A stretch of DNA of 64,000 nt from Nitrospira sp. CR1.2. GTDB taxonomy: Bacteria > Nitrospirota > Nitrospiria > Nitrospirales > Nitrospiraceae. This document shows positions 9,510 to 19,132 of the stretch, one piece after another. The position numbers were made by a program, and so were the translations under genes. The notes below the pieces were generated by a model that made no database searches, was not told where the DNA came from, and worked only from the letters and a program-made list of their open reading frames with translations. The stretch lies in NCBI GenBank assembly GCA_014055495.1, contig WIAG01000002.1, positions 1-64,000 of the forward strand, read 5' to 3'. Numbering within the stretch: position 1 is the stretch's first letter; every line of letters starts with the position of its first letter.

Positions 9510-9557
9510 AAGTGGTCCTCCCATGTGGGTGAATTATACCGACTACGCACCATCAAA

Positions 9558-10205
9558 TCATGATGAAAGTGTATACCCTGATCGTTCCAGGACCGCTCGA
9601 ACGCGATCCGTGGCAATGACTCCGGCTCGAAGGAGCCGAGGGCCCTCGCACGCATCAATCACAGTGGAAGCCGTCCCCCCAGGTGAAAGGCCGCCGTCGA
9701 GAATCAGATCGATGGAGGAGCCGAGGATATCCTGTACGGCACCAGGATCGGCGAGTGGCGGTTCCGACGAGCGATTGGCACTCGTTCCAGTGAGCGGACC
9801 GGTGTGGATCAACAGTCGCTGAAGGACCGGCAAGGGGGACCAGCGAACCCCGATCGTCCCGCTTCCTGCCGTGAGCAACGGCGAAAGGCCCGAGGCGGCT
9901 GGAAACACGATGGTCAAGGGGCCGGGCCAGAACCGCTCCATCAGCAGAGAGGCGGCGGGGGTGATGGCCTCAACCAGGGGCACCACCTGCTCCGGTGCAC
10001 CGATGAGCACCAGGATCGGTTTGTCGGGAGGACGGCCTTTCACCTCGACCAACCGGCGGAGCGCCTCCTCATCGGTCGGTCGCACGGCGAGGCCATAATA
10101 CGTTTCAGTGGGAAGGGCGACGACACCACGCGCCGCCAGCACCCGCTGTATGTGTGGCAACGCGGCGTCGCAAGACGAATCGTTGAACGGAAGAACCAGT
10201 GCCAT
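9558..10205 (-). CDS. tsaC: L-threonylcarbamoyladenylate synthase (Sua5/YrdC family)
   Basis: A 215-residue YrdC-domain protein that makes threonylcarbamoyl-AMP for the t6A37 modification of ANN-decoding tRNAs. The family signature is visible as LPTETYYGLAV with KGRPPDKPI downstream and the SANRSSEPP segment. It is longer than minimal TsaC (about 190) and lacks the extra Sua5 C-terminal domain (about 350). It starts 22 bp after the purD stop, so it is probably co-transcribed with purH-purD. Confidence 0.93.
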   Translation of the reverse strand: MALVLPFNDSSCDAALPHIQRVLAARGVVALPTETYYGLAVRPTDEEALRRLVEVKGRPPDKPILVLIGAPEQVVPLVEAITPAASLLMERFWPGPLTIVFPAASGLSPLLTAGSGTIGVRWSPLPVLQRLLIHTGPLTGTSANRSSEPPLADPGAVQDILGSSIDLILDGGLSPGGTASTVIDACEGPRLLRAGVIATDRVRAVLERSGYTLSS

Positions 10206-10227
10206 GAGATGGCTCGATCCGATCGGA

Positions 10228-11505
10228 TCAGGAAGTGCGCGGCAGTGCCCGGTGTGCGATATCGGTGCGATAGTGCCGCCCCTGGAACGAAATCGCCGGC
10301 ACGGCCTGATAGACCGCTGTTCTCGCCTGCAGGAGCGACGGCGCCCAAGCCGTCACCGCCAACACTCGTCCCCCGGCCGTGACCACCTGCCCTGCATCCC
10401 GTTTGGTGCCGGCATGAAACACCGCGATCGGGGCTGCGTCGGATGGAGCGGGTAATCCTTGAATAGGCAGGCCCGTCGGATAGGCTCCCGGATAACCAGG
10501 CGAGGTCAGGACCACACAGACCGCCGTCTCCTGCCGCCATTCTACTGTCAGGTCGTCGAGACGATGTTCCACCACCGCCTCGATCACCTCGAGCAGGTCC
10601 GTCTTCAAGAGGGGCAACACGACTTCGGTTTCAGGGTCCCCCATCCGCGCATTGAACTCCAGGACATAGGGCGTGCCCTTCACGATCATCAACCCCGCAT
10701 ACAACACGCCTTGAAAGGGGCACCCCAACCGTGCCAGCGCATCAACGGTCGGTTGCAACACCTGCCGCGTCACCTGCTCACGGAGCGCAGCCGTGGCAAT
10801 CGGAGCCGGAGCATAGGCACCCATCCCACCGGTGTTGGGACCGGCGTCGCCGTCCCCCACCCGCTTGTGGTCCTGCGCCGGGATCATCGGCACGACGGTC
10901 TTCCCGTCGGTAAACGCCATGATGGTCAATTCTTCCCCGTCGAGAAACTCCTCGATCAACACCCGATCGCCGGCCTGGCCGAATACGGATTTCTCCATCG
11001 CATCGCGCACCGCCTGCGTGGCCTCCTCGCGCGTGGTAGCCACAACCACGCCCTTGCCCTGCGCCAGGCCGTCGGCCTTCACGACGATCGGCACGGGCTG
11101 AGCCTCCAGATAGGCCAACGCCTGATCAATCTGCTCAAAGCTCTGCGACACCGCCGTCGGAATGCGGTTGGCGGTCATGATGTCCTTCGAAAAGCTTTTG
11201 CTCGACTCCAGCCGCGCAGCCGCTTTCGTGGGCCCGAAGATTTTCAAACGCGCCTTCCGGAATTCATCGGCAATACCCAACGCCAACGGCGCTTCCGGCC
11301 CGACCACCGTGAGATCGATCTGTTCCTTCAGCGCAAAGTCTTTGAGTCCGGCGATGTCATCCGCCTTGATGGAGACACAGGTTGCCAGCCCCTCGATCCC
11401 GGCATTCCCCGGTGCGCAAAAGATCTGTGGCTTTCGTGGACTCTGCGCAATCTTCCAGACCAGCGCATGCTCCCGTCCACCACTCCCGACCACCAAAATC
11501 TTCAC
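10228..11505 (-). CDS. purD: Phosphoribosylamine--glycine ligase (GARS)
   Basis: A 425-residue ATP-grasp ligase that forms glycinamide ribonucleotide in purine synthesis. The start MKILVVGSGGREHAL is diagnostic. The ATP-grasp core includes VVKADGLAQGKGV (near residue 140) and the metal-binding FNARMGDPETE stretch. Length is typical. It is separated from the upstream purH by a 118-bp palindromic repeat and followed closely by tsaC. Confidence 0.97.
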   Translation of the reverse strand: MKILVVGSGGREHALVWKIAQSPRKPQIFCAPGNAGIEGLATCVSIKADDIAGLKDFALKEQIDLTVVGPEAPLALGIADEFRKARLKIFGPTKAAARLESSKSFSKDIMTANRIPTAVSQSFEQIDQALAYLEAQPVPIVVKADGLAQGKGVVVATTREEATQAVRDAMEKSVFGQAGDRVLIEEFLDGEELTIMAFTDGKTVVPMIPAQDHKRVGDGDAGPNTGGMGAYAPAPIATAALREQVTRQVLQPTVDALARLGCPFQGVLYAGLMIVKGTPYVLEFNARMGDPETEVVLPLLKTDLLEVIEAVVEHRLDDLTVEWRQETAVCVVLTSPGYPGAYPTGLPIQGLPAPSDAAPIAVFHAGTKRDAGQVVTAGGRVLAVTAWAPSLLQARTAVYQAVPAISFQGRHYRTDIAHRALPRTS

Positions 11506-11552
11506 AGCTCAACCTTTACGTGAATGAAGTGCGCGCGATGCTCGCTTCTGAG

Positions 11553-11670
11553 GCTTCTCAAAATGGTCGTCCAGCAAGGCCACAGGGAAACCAGAGGCTG
11601 AGGCGTACCCGCGGGGTACGTTGAAGGCTCTGGCCGACCGAGAACGCAGCTGGCGGCCATTTTCAGAAGC
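11553..11670. repeat. 118-bp imperfect palindrome between purH and purD
   Basis: The outer arms are GCTTCTcAAAATGGtCG at 11553 and its near complement ending at 11670. The centre is a perfect 7-3-7 hairpin, CGTACCC-GCG-GGGTACG, at 11604-11620. The centre of symmetry (about 11612) coincides with the midpoint of the element. It starts five bases beyond the purH stop on the transcribed side. It resembles dispersed palindromes with a GTACC/GGTAC core that I recall from Nitrospira intergenic regions. It may act as an mRNA hairpin between purH and purD. Confidence 0.85.
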
Positions 11671-11674
11671 CGAT

Positions 11675-13228
11675 TTAGTGGCGGAAATGGCGCATGCCCG
11701 TCAGAATCATCGCCATCCCATGCTCGTCCACCGCTTTCGTGACCTCGGGATCACGAATCGAACCACCGGGCTGAATCACGCAGGTAATCCCTGCTTCTGC
11801 CGCCGCATCGATGCCGTCGCGGAACGGGAAGAACGCGTCGGACGCCATAACACAGCCCTTCACGGACGACTGGGCTTTCATCGCCGCCAATTTCACCGAA
11901 TCCACCCGGCTCATCTGTCCGGCTCCGATGCCGACGATTTCACCGGGACGTCCATAGATGATGGCGTTCGACTTCACATGTTTACAGACCACCCAAGCAA
12001 ATGCACAGGCCGCATATTCCTGCTCGGTAGGCTTGCGGGAGGTCGGCACAGCGAGTGCTTTGATATCCTTGATCACGCCGAGATCCCGATCCTGGACGAT
12101 CAATCCACCGACCAGCTTCTTGAGATCATATCCTTCCGCGGTCGCCTTGCTGAGCGGGCCGACATCCAGCAGACGAATGTCCTTCTTCCGCTTGAGTTCC
12201 GCCAGCGCATCCTCGGCAAAACCCGGCGCGATGACGACTTCCACAAACGTCGACGTAATCTCCTTCGCCGCCGCCAGATCAACAGGGCGATTAAACGCAA
12301 TCACCCCGCCGAACGCCGAAACGGGATCCGTCGCGCGCGCTTTGACGTAGGCTTCCACCGGCGTGGCGCCGAGGGCGCAGCCGCAGGGATTGTTGTGCTT
12401 GATGATCGCCACGGCGGTCTGGTCAAACTCCTTCACGAGTTCGAGCGCCGAATTGGAGTCGAGAAAATTATTGTACGACATCGCTTTGCCGTGCAGGATC
12501 TTCCCGCGTGACACGGCCGGCTCCTTGGCCTGCATCTCACGATAGAAGGCCCCCTGCTGGTGCGGGTTCTCTCCATATCGAAGCGTCTCGACGCGCTCGA
12601 ATTGCAGCGACAGGATGGCGGGAAATTTCACCTCGCTCCCCTGCACCTGCTTTTCGAGGTAGCCCGCGATCAAGCTGTCGTAGCGCGCGGTGTGCTGAAA
12701 GACCTTCATCGCCAATTCGCGTCGCAGCGCAGGGGTGACGGAGTCGGCCTTTAAGGCGTCCAGCACACGAACATAGTCCTTCGGATCGACCACGACGAGC
12801 ACGTCTTCATGGTTCTTCGCGGCGGAGCGTAGCATCGACGGACCGCCGATATCGATATTCTCAATTGCCTCCTCGAACGGACAATTGGGCTTGGCAATCG
12901 TCGATTCGAACGGATAGAGATTTACCACGACGACATCGATGTTGCCGATGCCGTGTTGCTGCATCTGCTTGACGTGGTCGGGAACCCCTCGACGCCCCAA
13001 CAGACCACCATGAATTTTCGGATGTAAGGTTTTTACACGGCCGTCAAGAATCTCCGGGGAACCGGTGTAGGCCGCGACGTCGGTCACCGCCACGCCCGCG
13101 TCCCGCAACGCTTTGGCCGTTCCGCCTGTGGATAATACTTCCGCACCAAGGGCCGCCAATCCCTTGGCCATATCGATCACTCCGGTCTTGTCAGAAACAC
13201 TGATCAGTGCCCGCGCAATGCTGGCCAT
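11675..13228 (-). CDS. purH: Bifunctional AICAR formyltransferase / IMP cyclohydrolase
   Basis: A 517-residue bifunctional enzyme for the last two steps of IMP synthesis. The N-terminal MGS-like IMP cyclohydrolase domain (1-about 195) opens with [16 protein letters not shown]. The C-terminal AICAR transformylase domain carries the catalytic Lys-His in IKHNNPCG near residue 260. The open frame extends five codons upstream to 13243, but AAGGAG six bases before the ATG at 13228, and family alignment, support the shorter start. It is the first gene of the leftward purH-purD-tsaC-lipoprotein run. Confidence 0.97.
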   Translation of the reverse strand: MASIARALISVSDKTGVIDMAKGLAALGAEVLSTGGTAKALRDAGVAVTDVAAYTGSPEILDGRVKTLHPKIHGGLLGRRGVPDHVKQMQQHGIGNIDVVVVNLYPFESTIAKPNCPFEEAIENIDIGGPSMLRSAAKNHEDVLVVVDPKDYVRVLDALKADSVTPALRRELAMKVFQHTARYDSLIAGYLEKQVQGSEVKFPAILSLQFERVETLRYGENPHQQGAFYREMQAKEPAVSRGKILHGKAMSYNNFLDSNSALELVKEFDQTAVAIIKHNNPCGCALGATPVEAYVKARATDPVSAFGGVIAFNRPVDLAAAKEITSTFVEVVIAPGFAEDALAELKRKKDIRLLDVGPLSKATAEGYDLKKLVGGLIVQDRDLGVIKDIKALAVPTSRKPTEQEYAACAFAWVVCKHVKSNAIIYGRPGEIVGIGAGQMSRVDSVKLAAMKAQSSVKGCVMASDAFFPFRDGIDAAAEAGITCVIQPGGSIRDPEVTKAVDEHGMAMILTGMRHFRH

Positions 13229-13516
13229 GATGAACTCCTTCAACTATGGATATCGTGTGGGTGGGCTCACATTGGACGAAAAAACGCCGTGACAATAGCA
13301 GATGCCTCGACGCCACTGCAAGTTGATCGGGCCGGAACTCCCCCGGTTGCTCGCACACCAGACAGGCCGATTCGAATCGACGCGCTGCCCTGCCCCGCGA
13401 TTCCGGGCTAGCATGAGTCTTGACGTTGTGATACCCTTCGCCCGATAGCCGTGCGTCGGCCTGGGCCGATGCATTCCATCAATCAAGTAACACTCGAAGT
13501 CTTAAAAAGACACCCG

Positions 13517-13542
13517 CCCTGCGGCGGCTCGATGCCGCAGGG
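13517..13542 (+). promoter_or_regulatory. Hairpin in the leader of the ompA-like gene
   Basis: CCCTGCGGC at 13517-13525 pairs perfectly with GCCGCAGGG at 13534-13542 around an 8-base loop, ending 33 bp before the OmpA-like start. It is the only structure I see in the gene-free stretch 13229-13575. A weak TTGACG at 13420-13425 lies upstream with no convincing -10. It could shape leader mRNA stability or translation; it does not match a riboswitch class I know. Confidence 0.45.
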
Positions 13543-13575
13543 AGGCCTCGTGCCTGGGTCGATAAGGGCTAGCGC

Positions 13576-14469
13576 ATGTCGCGCGGAATCATTTTCGCAG
13601 TCGGATTGTTTGCACTCACACTCTTGGCCCTCATCTGCATTCCGCGACACCTCCCCGTGACGTCGTCGGCAAGCGGCCACCCCGCGTTTCGCGCGCACAT
13701 CGAAAACGGTCACCTGACACTCTCCGGCGCGATGGCGAGCGAAGAGGCGAAACTCGCAGCCGTCAGCCGCGCACAGGAGTTGGCCAAAGGACTCAAGCTC
13801 CGTGTCACCGACAACCTCGACCTTCTGGAAGACACCAATCCCGCTGCGTGGGAAACCGCTGTACCCGCGCTGCTGGCTGAGGTGGCTCTGCTTCATCACC
13901 ATCAAGCCACGGTCTCGCTCACAGACCGGACGCTCACGGTCAAAGGTACGGTCGCGACCGGCGAGGCTAAATCGAAACTCCTGCATGACGTCGCCGCGTC
14001 GCTCGGCAGTGCGGTGCAGGTGCAGGATCAGCTCACGGTAGCCTCAGCCACACCGGCAGCACTGCCGCCGGTCCAGGCCTCGACGCCGGCCCATGCCTCC
14101 CGGGCGCAGGTGCAGGCCGGATTGGACGACATCCTGCGCGGAGAACATATCGCATTTGAAAGCAATAGCGCGCTCCTCACTCCCAAGGGGCGTGCCGTCG
14201 TCGACAAGCTGATTCCAGCCCTCAAACGATCCCCGGAGGCGACCATCGAAATCGGCGGCCATACCGATGCCTATGGCGATCCGGACTACAATCTTCAACT
14301 CAGCCGCACGCGGGCGGAATCCGTTCGCCAGTATCTGGTCGACCATGGTGTGCCCAATCGACTGACCGCCGTGGGCTACGGAGCCACCCGTCCGCTCAGC
14401 CAGGAGCGGACGCGCGCCGCATCGAAGAAAAACCGGCGGATTGAATTTCGTGTGAAAGAGGAACGGTGA
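13576..14469 (+). CDS. OmpA-family peptidoglycan-binding protein
   Basis: A 297-residue envelope protein. A single hydrophobic segment (about residues 5-22) is a signal peptide or anchor. Residues 35-155 contain two BON-like alpha/beta units (for example GHLTLSGAMASEEAKL and RTLTVKGTVATGEAK). The C-terminal OmpA domain (about 190-297) has the peptidoglycan-binding signature GHTDAYGDPDYNLQLSRTRA, where Asp and Arg contact diaminopimelate. There is no beta-barrel. The domain order (anchor, BON-like repeats, OmpA) resembles proteins linking the cell wall to membranes. It is followed after four bases by a coiled-coil gene, probably in one operon. Confidence 0.88.
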   Translation: MSRGIIFAVGLFALTLLALICIPRHLPVTSSASGHPAFRAHIENGHLTLSGAMASEEAKLAAVSRAQELAKGLKLRVTDNLDLLEDTNPAAWETAVPALLAEVALLHHHQATVSLTDRTLTVKGTVATGEAKSKLLHDVAASLGSAVQVQDQLTVASATPAALPPVQASTPAHASRAQVQAGLDDILRGEHIAFESNSALLTPKGRAVVDKLIPALKRSPEATIEIGGHTDAYGDPDYNLQLSRTRAESVRQYLVDHGVPNRLTAVGYGATRPLSQERTRAASKKNRRIEFRVKEER

Positions 14470-14473
14470 ACGT

Positions 14474-15724
14474 ATGGGAGCCTTAATTCTGCAAATGATC
14501 GGCTGCTTACTGGTGGCAGCGGCCATCGGATTGATGATGGGGTGGCTGCTCCGCAGTTTCGCCACGTCCGAAAAGCGCCAGCAGTTGTCCGAAATTGCCA
14601 CCCGGCTCCGCGGACGTGAACATGAATTGGACACACTCAACCATGAGTTGAAGGTTCGCACCTCCGCCGTGCAGATGCTGGAAGGGAAGATGATCACTTC
14701 CGAGGCGGCGCTCAAAGACCTGACCGCCGACCTGGCGACGAAGGTGGAACAACTGACAGCCTTGCAAACGGAGGTCCGCGAAAAAGGTGTGCGACTCCAT
14801 GCCGCCGAACGGGAACGCGATACGCTCCGGCGGGAAGTCGAAGAAGCCGAAAACAAATTCAAGGCGCAACAGGCGGGGTTCGCCGAAATGCAGGCCCAAA
14901 TGGAAAATGCGGAAGACGTGCTCGTCAGCCGCGACCAGGAAATCGCCACCCTCAAGACCTGGGTGGAACAGCTAGCGCCGAAAGATGCCGAGATCGCTCG
15001 TCTACGGGCACGCACCGAGGAGTTGGAACCATTCCGGGAGCGAAGCGACCGGTTGGGTCGAGAACTGGAGCAGACGCGCGCGCAGGCCGCCTCCACGCTC
15101 CAGAGCAAGGCACAGGAACTCGACCGGCGACAGGCTCGCCTCGCCGACACCGAGGCGGAACTGGCCCGCCTGCGGACGCAGAATCAGGAAGATCTCGCGC
15201 GTTTCACGGAAACCGTGGAGCAGCGTGATCAGGACATCCAGCGGCTACGGACGACCGTGGAAGAGTTGGAAGTGTTCCGCAGCGAAGTGGAGAAGAAGGA
15301 CATCGCGCTCCGTGAGGCGGAAGAGCGCCGGGTCATGGATGTCAGCGAACGGGAAGAGGAGATCGCCGCCCTACGCAAACGTCTCGTCGAATATCGCGTC
15401 GCCCAGCGACATATGACTCAGGCCAAATCGGTCGGTACGACTGCCCCTGACACACACACCAACTCGGCGGCCGGGCGCGCCACGGGGAAACATCGGACGA
15501 CTCAGAAGGATGACCTCAAGCAAATCCATGGCATCGGGCCGGTGATGGAACGGGTGCTCAATCGCATGGGCATGTTCACCTTTCGCCAGATCGCTGAGTG
15601 GAAGGATCAAGACGTCGAACAGATGGCATCGGAGCTCAACACCTTTCCCGATCGCATCCGCCATGACAATTGGATCGCCGGCGCTAAGGAACAGCACTTC
15701 CTGAAATACGGCGAAGAGCTTTAG
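14474..15724 (+). CDS. Membrane-anchored coiled-coil protein with C-terminal HhH-type domain
   Basis: A 416-residue protein. An N-terminal membrane helix (about 5-27) is followed by some 300 residues of charged coiled coil (repeated E-x-L/R heptads). The final 70 residues form a small helix-hairpin-helix domain, DDLKQIHGIGPVMERVLN onward, like the H3TH 'predicted 5' nuclease' domain found at the C-termini of many bacterial membrane proteins. It is translationally linked to the OmpA-domain gene (four-base gap), suggesting they work together at the envelope. The HhH part suggests DNA binding, but nuclease activity is not shown by any residue I can see. Confidence 0.8.
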   Translation: MGALILQMIGCLLVAAAIGLMMGWLLRSFATSEKRQQLSEIATRLRGREHELDTLNHELKVRTSAVQMLEGKMITSEAALKDLTADLATKVEQLTALQTEVREKGVRLHAAERERDTLRREVEEAENKFKAQQAGFAEMQAQMENAEDVLVSRDQEIATLKTWVEQLAPKDAEIARLRARTEELEPFRERSDRLGRELEQTRAQAASTLQSKAQELDRRQARLADTEAELARLRTQNQEDLARFTETVEQRDQDIQRLRTTVEELEVFRSEVEKKDIALREAEERRVMDVSEREEEIAALRKRLVEYRVAQRHMTQAKSVGTTAPDTHTNSAAGRATGKHRTTQKDDLKQIHGIGPVMERVLNRMGMFTFRQIAEWKDQDVEQMASELNTFPDRIRHDNWIAGAKEQHFLKYGEEL

Positions 15725-15733
15725 CCCGCACGC

Positions 15734-15747
15734 CGGCACCGGTGCCG
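15734..15747. terminator. Palindrome between convergent genes
   Basis: CGGCACC at 15734-15740 and GGTGCCG at 15741-15747 form a perfect 14-bp palindrome nine bases after the coiled-coil gene's stop, facing the convergent hydrolase gene. It nearly matches the palindrome at 9014-9027. There is no T-tract, so a termination role is tentative. Confidence 0.35.
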
Positions 15748-15847
15748 AGGGGAATTGTGCGTCAACCGGGACTCCTCGGCCTAACCGCGGCCAGGTCGCG
15801 TGAGACTCCCCTCCTCACCTTCTGCGAATCAACCTGCCGAGACGCGT

Positions 15848-17164
15848 TCACTCCGCCGCGATGGCCGACGCCACGGCAAATGCGACTGACTTGTTGGCGA
15901 CGTCCCCATGATCTTTGATGAGTCGATCGGTCGACAGGTTGTGCATCGTGCCGTTCGTCAGCTGGTAAGAACCGGTCGCCTCGAGCAGCGACAGGTCCAC
16001 GGTTCGAGGCGTCTTCTGAGCGCCGTTACGGCCGATGCCGCCGTACTTGTCGTGTTTGTCCCCGATGCCGGCCGCCACCTGACCGGCCAGCAGGGATGCG
16101 ATCGGATAGGCAAGGCCGACGGCCTTGTCGTTCGCCGTGCAGGTGATTATCGTCGGGCCGGCAACCGCTCGCGCGCTGACCACTCGATGAAAGAATCCGT
16201 TGTGTGTGCCGTCCCATTTCTCCGAAAATCCGTAGTGCGAAAAGGCAGCTTGTAAGAGAGAGAGCGTCTGCACGCGGAGCAGCGTGGCATCATCGGTACC
16301 GGCGACAGCGGCGGCCACCAGGCGCCCGCCGAAACTGTGCCCGATCAGATGCAGCTTCAAGTCCGGCCTGGAGGTCAGGAGAGTGCGAAGAATCGGGTTG
16401 ACCCCGTTGGCCCCGACCAATCCCGCCCGCTCCTTCATCTGATAGTAGGTGGTGTAGTTCAGGGCATTCCGCACACCGGACCAGATTCCGCTAAAAAACT
16501 CCCCCAATCCGGCTGCGCCACCGGCGCCGATTCCCGCCGCCCCACCCGCATTCGCCGGCGGGCGGGCCACGGTAAAGGACACCGGCTTGCGCAACTTTTC
16601 CAGGAGGTCGCCCGACGGCACTTTGAAAAAGACGTCCGATCCATCCTCCGCTTCCAGAGCGCGCCTCTGAACCAGCGAACGGACTTTATCGACGAACTCT
16701 TTTTGCGCGGATGTGCTGTCCTCAAGCTTCGGCAGGAGTCGTTCCAGCTCATCGATCGTCCGGTCGGCCTGCGGTGCATCGAAGACACCCTTCAGTCCTT
16801 CCAGCTTCGCCTTCAAGGCCGCCATGCCGACAACCGAACCGGCCCCGGCGGCGCCGCTCGGAATCAGCTCCTTCTCCTCAAATTTCTTCGACGGCCATAA
16901 CACGCCGAGGACGGCCCATTTGCGGTTCGCGAGCGTCGCGAATGTGCCGGCATCGAGCACCGAGCGGACATTGGCCAACAATGTCGCGTAGAGCGCCTTG
17001 GCCTCCTCCATATTGTTGTTCCAGCCATGCGAGAGGACGATGAGATCGGTCGTGCCGTCCCGTTTGAGGAACTCCTGCAGAGCGGCGACATCGGCCGGAC
17101 TATGCACGGCGGCGTCCTTCTTAAACTGCACAGGAAAATACGGAAACCCCGATAACTGTTCCAT
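15848..17164 (-). CDS. Alpha/beta-hydrolase (serine esterase-like)
   Basis: A 438-residue protein. The nucleophile elbow GHSFGG lies near residue 286. An N-terminal VLSHGWNNN loop supplies an oxyanion-hole motif, as in DUF900-like esterases. Between them is a Gly/Ala-rich, probably flexible insert (AGGAAGIGAGGAAG). There is no signal peptide. The start at 17164 is set by GGGAGG five bases upstream; the frame is open to 17212. Substrate unknown. It lies downstream of the subtilase gene on the same strand, separated only by a degenerate repeat, so the two may act together. Confidence 0.78.
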   Translation of the reverse strand: MEQLSGFPYFPVQFKKDAAVHSPADVAALQEFLKRDGTTDLIVLSHGWNNNMEEAKALYATLLANVRSVLDAGTFATLANRKWAVLGVLWPSKKFEEKELIPSGAAGAGSVVGMAALKAKLEGLKGVFDAPQADRTIDELERLLPKLEDSTSAQKEFVDKVRSLVQRRALEAEDGSDVFFKVPSGDLLEKLRKPVSFTVARPPANAGGAAGIGAGGAAGLGEFFSGIWSGVRNALNYTTYYQMKERAGLVGANGVNPILRTLLTSRPDLKLHLIGHSFGGRLVAAAVAGTDDATLLRVQTLSLLQAAFSHYGFSEKWDGTHNGFFHRVVSARAVAGPTIITCTANDKAVGLAYPIASLLAGQVAAGIGDKHDKYGGIGRNGAQKTPRTVDLSLLEATGSYQLTNGTMHNLSTDRLIKDHGDVANKSVAFAVASAIAAE

Positions 17165-17253
17165 GACGACCTCCCTCGCTGGCGGCTGTTGAAAAACTGT
17201 TTCTCTCCACACACCCCGATGGAGTGGATGTGTTCACGACGTCGAACGGGATC

Positions 17254-17378
17254 GCAGGATGGTCGACAAGGCCCTGCCCCTCACTCGTTGTTCGCCTCTC
17301 GTGACAGCCCGGTTGCGGATCCGGACGGGAGACGTTTCACGATTCATGTTTCACGGAGATCGAGCACAAGGTCGGCGG
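17254..17378. repeat. Degenerate copy of a dispersed intergenic repeat
   Basis: The stretch around 17298-17375 (TCGTGACAGCCCGGTTGCGG, then GGAGACGTTTCACG and TTCACGGAGATCGAG) aligns with 20737-20792 of the repeat at 20678-20821. A left-end GCAGGATGG at 17254 matches that repeat's end. It fills the gap between the subtilase and hydrolase genes. The right boundary is uncertain. Confidence 0.55.
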
Positions 17379-17395
17379 CCGCGGTCACCATTTCG

Positions 17396-19132
17396 TCAGA
17401 TGGATTGAATCGCGCGCATGAGATCCACAAGTCCGGCCCCCTGAAAGTACCGTTCCCGACGGAGATCCGTTGCGGTCGAGACAAAGATCTCTTTGATCCG
17501 TTCCGGCTGCCCGATAAATTCACGACGGACGGACATGAATGCCGCGATGACACCGGACACATGCGGCGCCGCCATGCTCGTCCCTGAATGTTCCAGATAG
17601 GTCACGTCCTTCTCGATTTTCTCCTGAATATCTTTCTCCATTTGCCCCGCCGCGCACGAAAGGATCTTTTCTCCCGGCGCGACCAGATCCGGCTTCAGGC
17701 GTCCGTCACCTGTGGGTCCCTTCGACGAAAAATACGACACCCCATAGATGTGCGGCATATTCCGGTGGGTCGACCCGACAGTAATTGCGAGATCGGCATT
17801 GCCCGGATCGTTGATGGTCAGGCCGATCCCGGCCGAACGGAGCCCCGTAAAATCCGTGGACAGGACTCCATATCCGGAATTGCCGGCCGCCACCACCACC
17901 ACCACGCCGGAACGTACAAGGCGATTCACCTCCACACAGAGTTGGCTTTGCCCGCAGGCAAACCATTCAGGCTCGAACGGATAACCGACACTGAGATTCA
18001 CACCATGGATGCGAATATGCCGCCCGAAGCTGTTAATCCGCTGAATGTGGCCGAGCGCGGCAATGATGTTACTCACGCTGCCCTCGCCGCTCTCGTTCAA
18101 CACCTTCAAGCTCACCAGCTTGCACCGTGAGGCCATCCCGGCAATGGAAGCGGCCTTGATCTGCTCGTACACCACTTCCCGCTCCGTCTGGTCTCCATCG
18201 GGCTTCAGCGATCGGGAATAGGCAAGAATGTCGGGATGTGATTCGCCCGCCCGCAGCGCCGGATCGGAGGGAATCTCTCCCCCGATGATGCCGGCCACAT
18301 GGGTGCCGTGGCCCATGCCGTCCACCAAGGCGGCCTTCTTCGGGTCAGCCCCGCCCGTGAAATCGTAATGCCATTCCTCGACCTGACCGGCGAGATTCTG
18401 GTGTGCGCTGAAATGCCGATGGTTCCCCTGGATCCCGGAATCGACCACGGCCCACACAATGTTGTCGCCCAAGGCTGTGAAGGCCACCCGCGCCGCATCG
18501 GCCTTCACCGTGGTAATGGAGCTGGTGATGAACGCCTTCAGCTTGAAATCTTCCCAGATTTGGTAGATTGCCCGCGCCTTCCGCGGCTTGCCGTCCTTAC
18601 CGGGCACATCGGGCTTTTCCTTCCCATCCAAGTCGACCAGTTCGCGAATCACGCGCCCTTCGAGGGACGCAAAGATGTATTGTTCGTTGAACTCGCTTTT
18701 CTTGCGATCGAGACGTTGGCCGGACCGGTCCCGCCCCTGGCGCGCGAGCAAGTCTTCGATCGTCTTGAACACCCAGTCTCGCGCCGCTTCCCGACCTTTC
18801 GGATATTCCAGATTCAAATCGATGATCACCTCGTAGATGATCGGAGGACGGGAGTGATCGACGAATCGTTGTGCGGTTTCCTGGTTCAGCTTGTCGAGGA
18901 GCGGAAGCGCGATGACCGTTCTGACGAGATTCGTTGCCAGCCGCTCCTCGTGGTCCTGGTCGACGGACGGCTTCGGATGCGGGATGGTGTCCGTCGGGAC
19001 TGCGGCTTTGGAAGCCTGGCTTGGAGCAGGTTGAGGACCTGCCAGGGATGAGGGGTCGGACGACTTGAGTTTAGACGACCGGCGCGATGTTCCTTTTCCT
19101 GCTGTTGATGCGCTCGATTTCTTTTTGGCCAT
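17396..19132 (-). CDS. Subtilisin-like (S8) serine peptidase
   Basis: A 578-residue subtilase. The catalytic triad is intact: Asp231 in AVVDSGIQGNH, His278 in GHGTHVAGI and Ser519 in SGTSMAAPHVSG. The first 50 residues are rich in Lys, Ser and Pro and there is no signal peptide, so it may be cytoplasmic or exported by an unusual route. Residues 60-200 are an uncharacterised N-terminal region. GAGGA five bases before the ATG at 19132 supports this start over 19213. A Val-rich VVVVVAAGNSGYG segment is the usual S8 oxyanion-hole block. The downstream neighbour is an alpha/beta hydrolase. Confidence 0.9.
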   Translation of the reverse strand: MAKKKSSASTAGKGTSRRSSKLKSSDPSSLAGPQPAPSQASKAAVPTDTIPHPKPSVDQDHEERLATNLVRTVIALPLLDKLNQETAQRFVDHSRPPIIYEVIIDLNLEYPKGREAARDWVFKTIEDLLARQGRDRSGQRLDRKKSEFNEQYIFASLEGRVIRELVDLDGKEKPDVPGKDGKPRKARAIYQIWEDFKLKAFITSSITTVKADAARVAFTALGDNIVWAVVDSGIQGNHRHFSAHQNLAGQVEEWHYDFTGGADPKKAALVDGMGHGTHVAGIIGGEIPSDPALRAGESHPDILAYSRSLKPDGDQTEREVVYEQIKAASIAGMASRCKLVSLKVLNESGEGSVSNIIAALGHIQRINSFGRHIRIHGVNLSVGYPFEPEWFACGQSQLCVEVNRLVRSGVVVVVAAGNSGYGVLSTDFTGLRSAGIGLTINDPGNADLAITVGSTHRNMPHIYGVSYFSSKGPTGDGRLKPDLVAPGEKILSCAAGQMEKDIQEKIEKDVTYLEHSGTSMAAPHVSGVIAAFMSVRREFIGQPERIKEIFVSTATDLRRERYFQGAGLVDLMRAIQSI

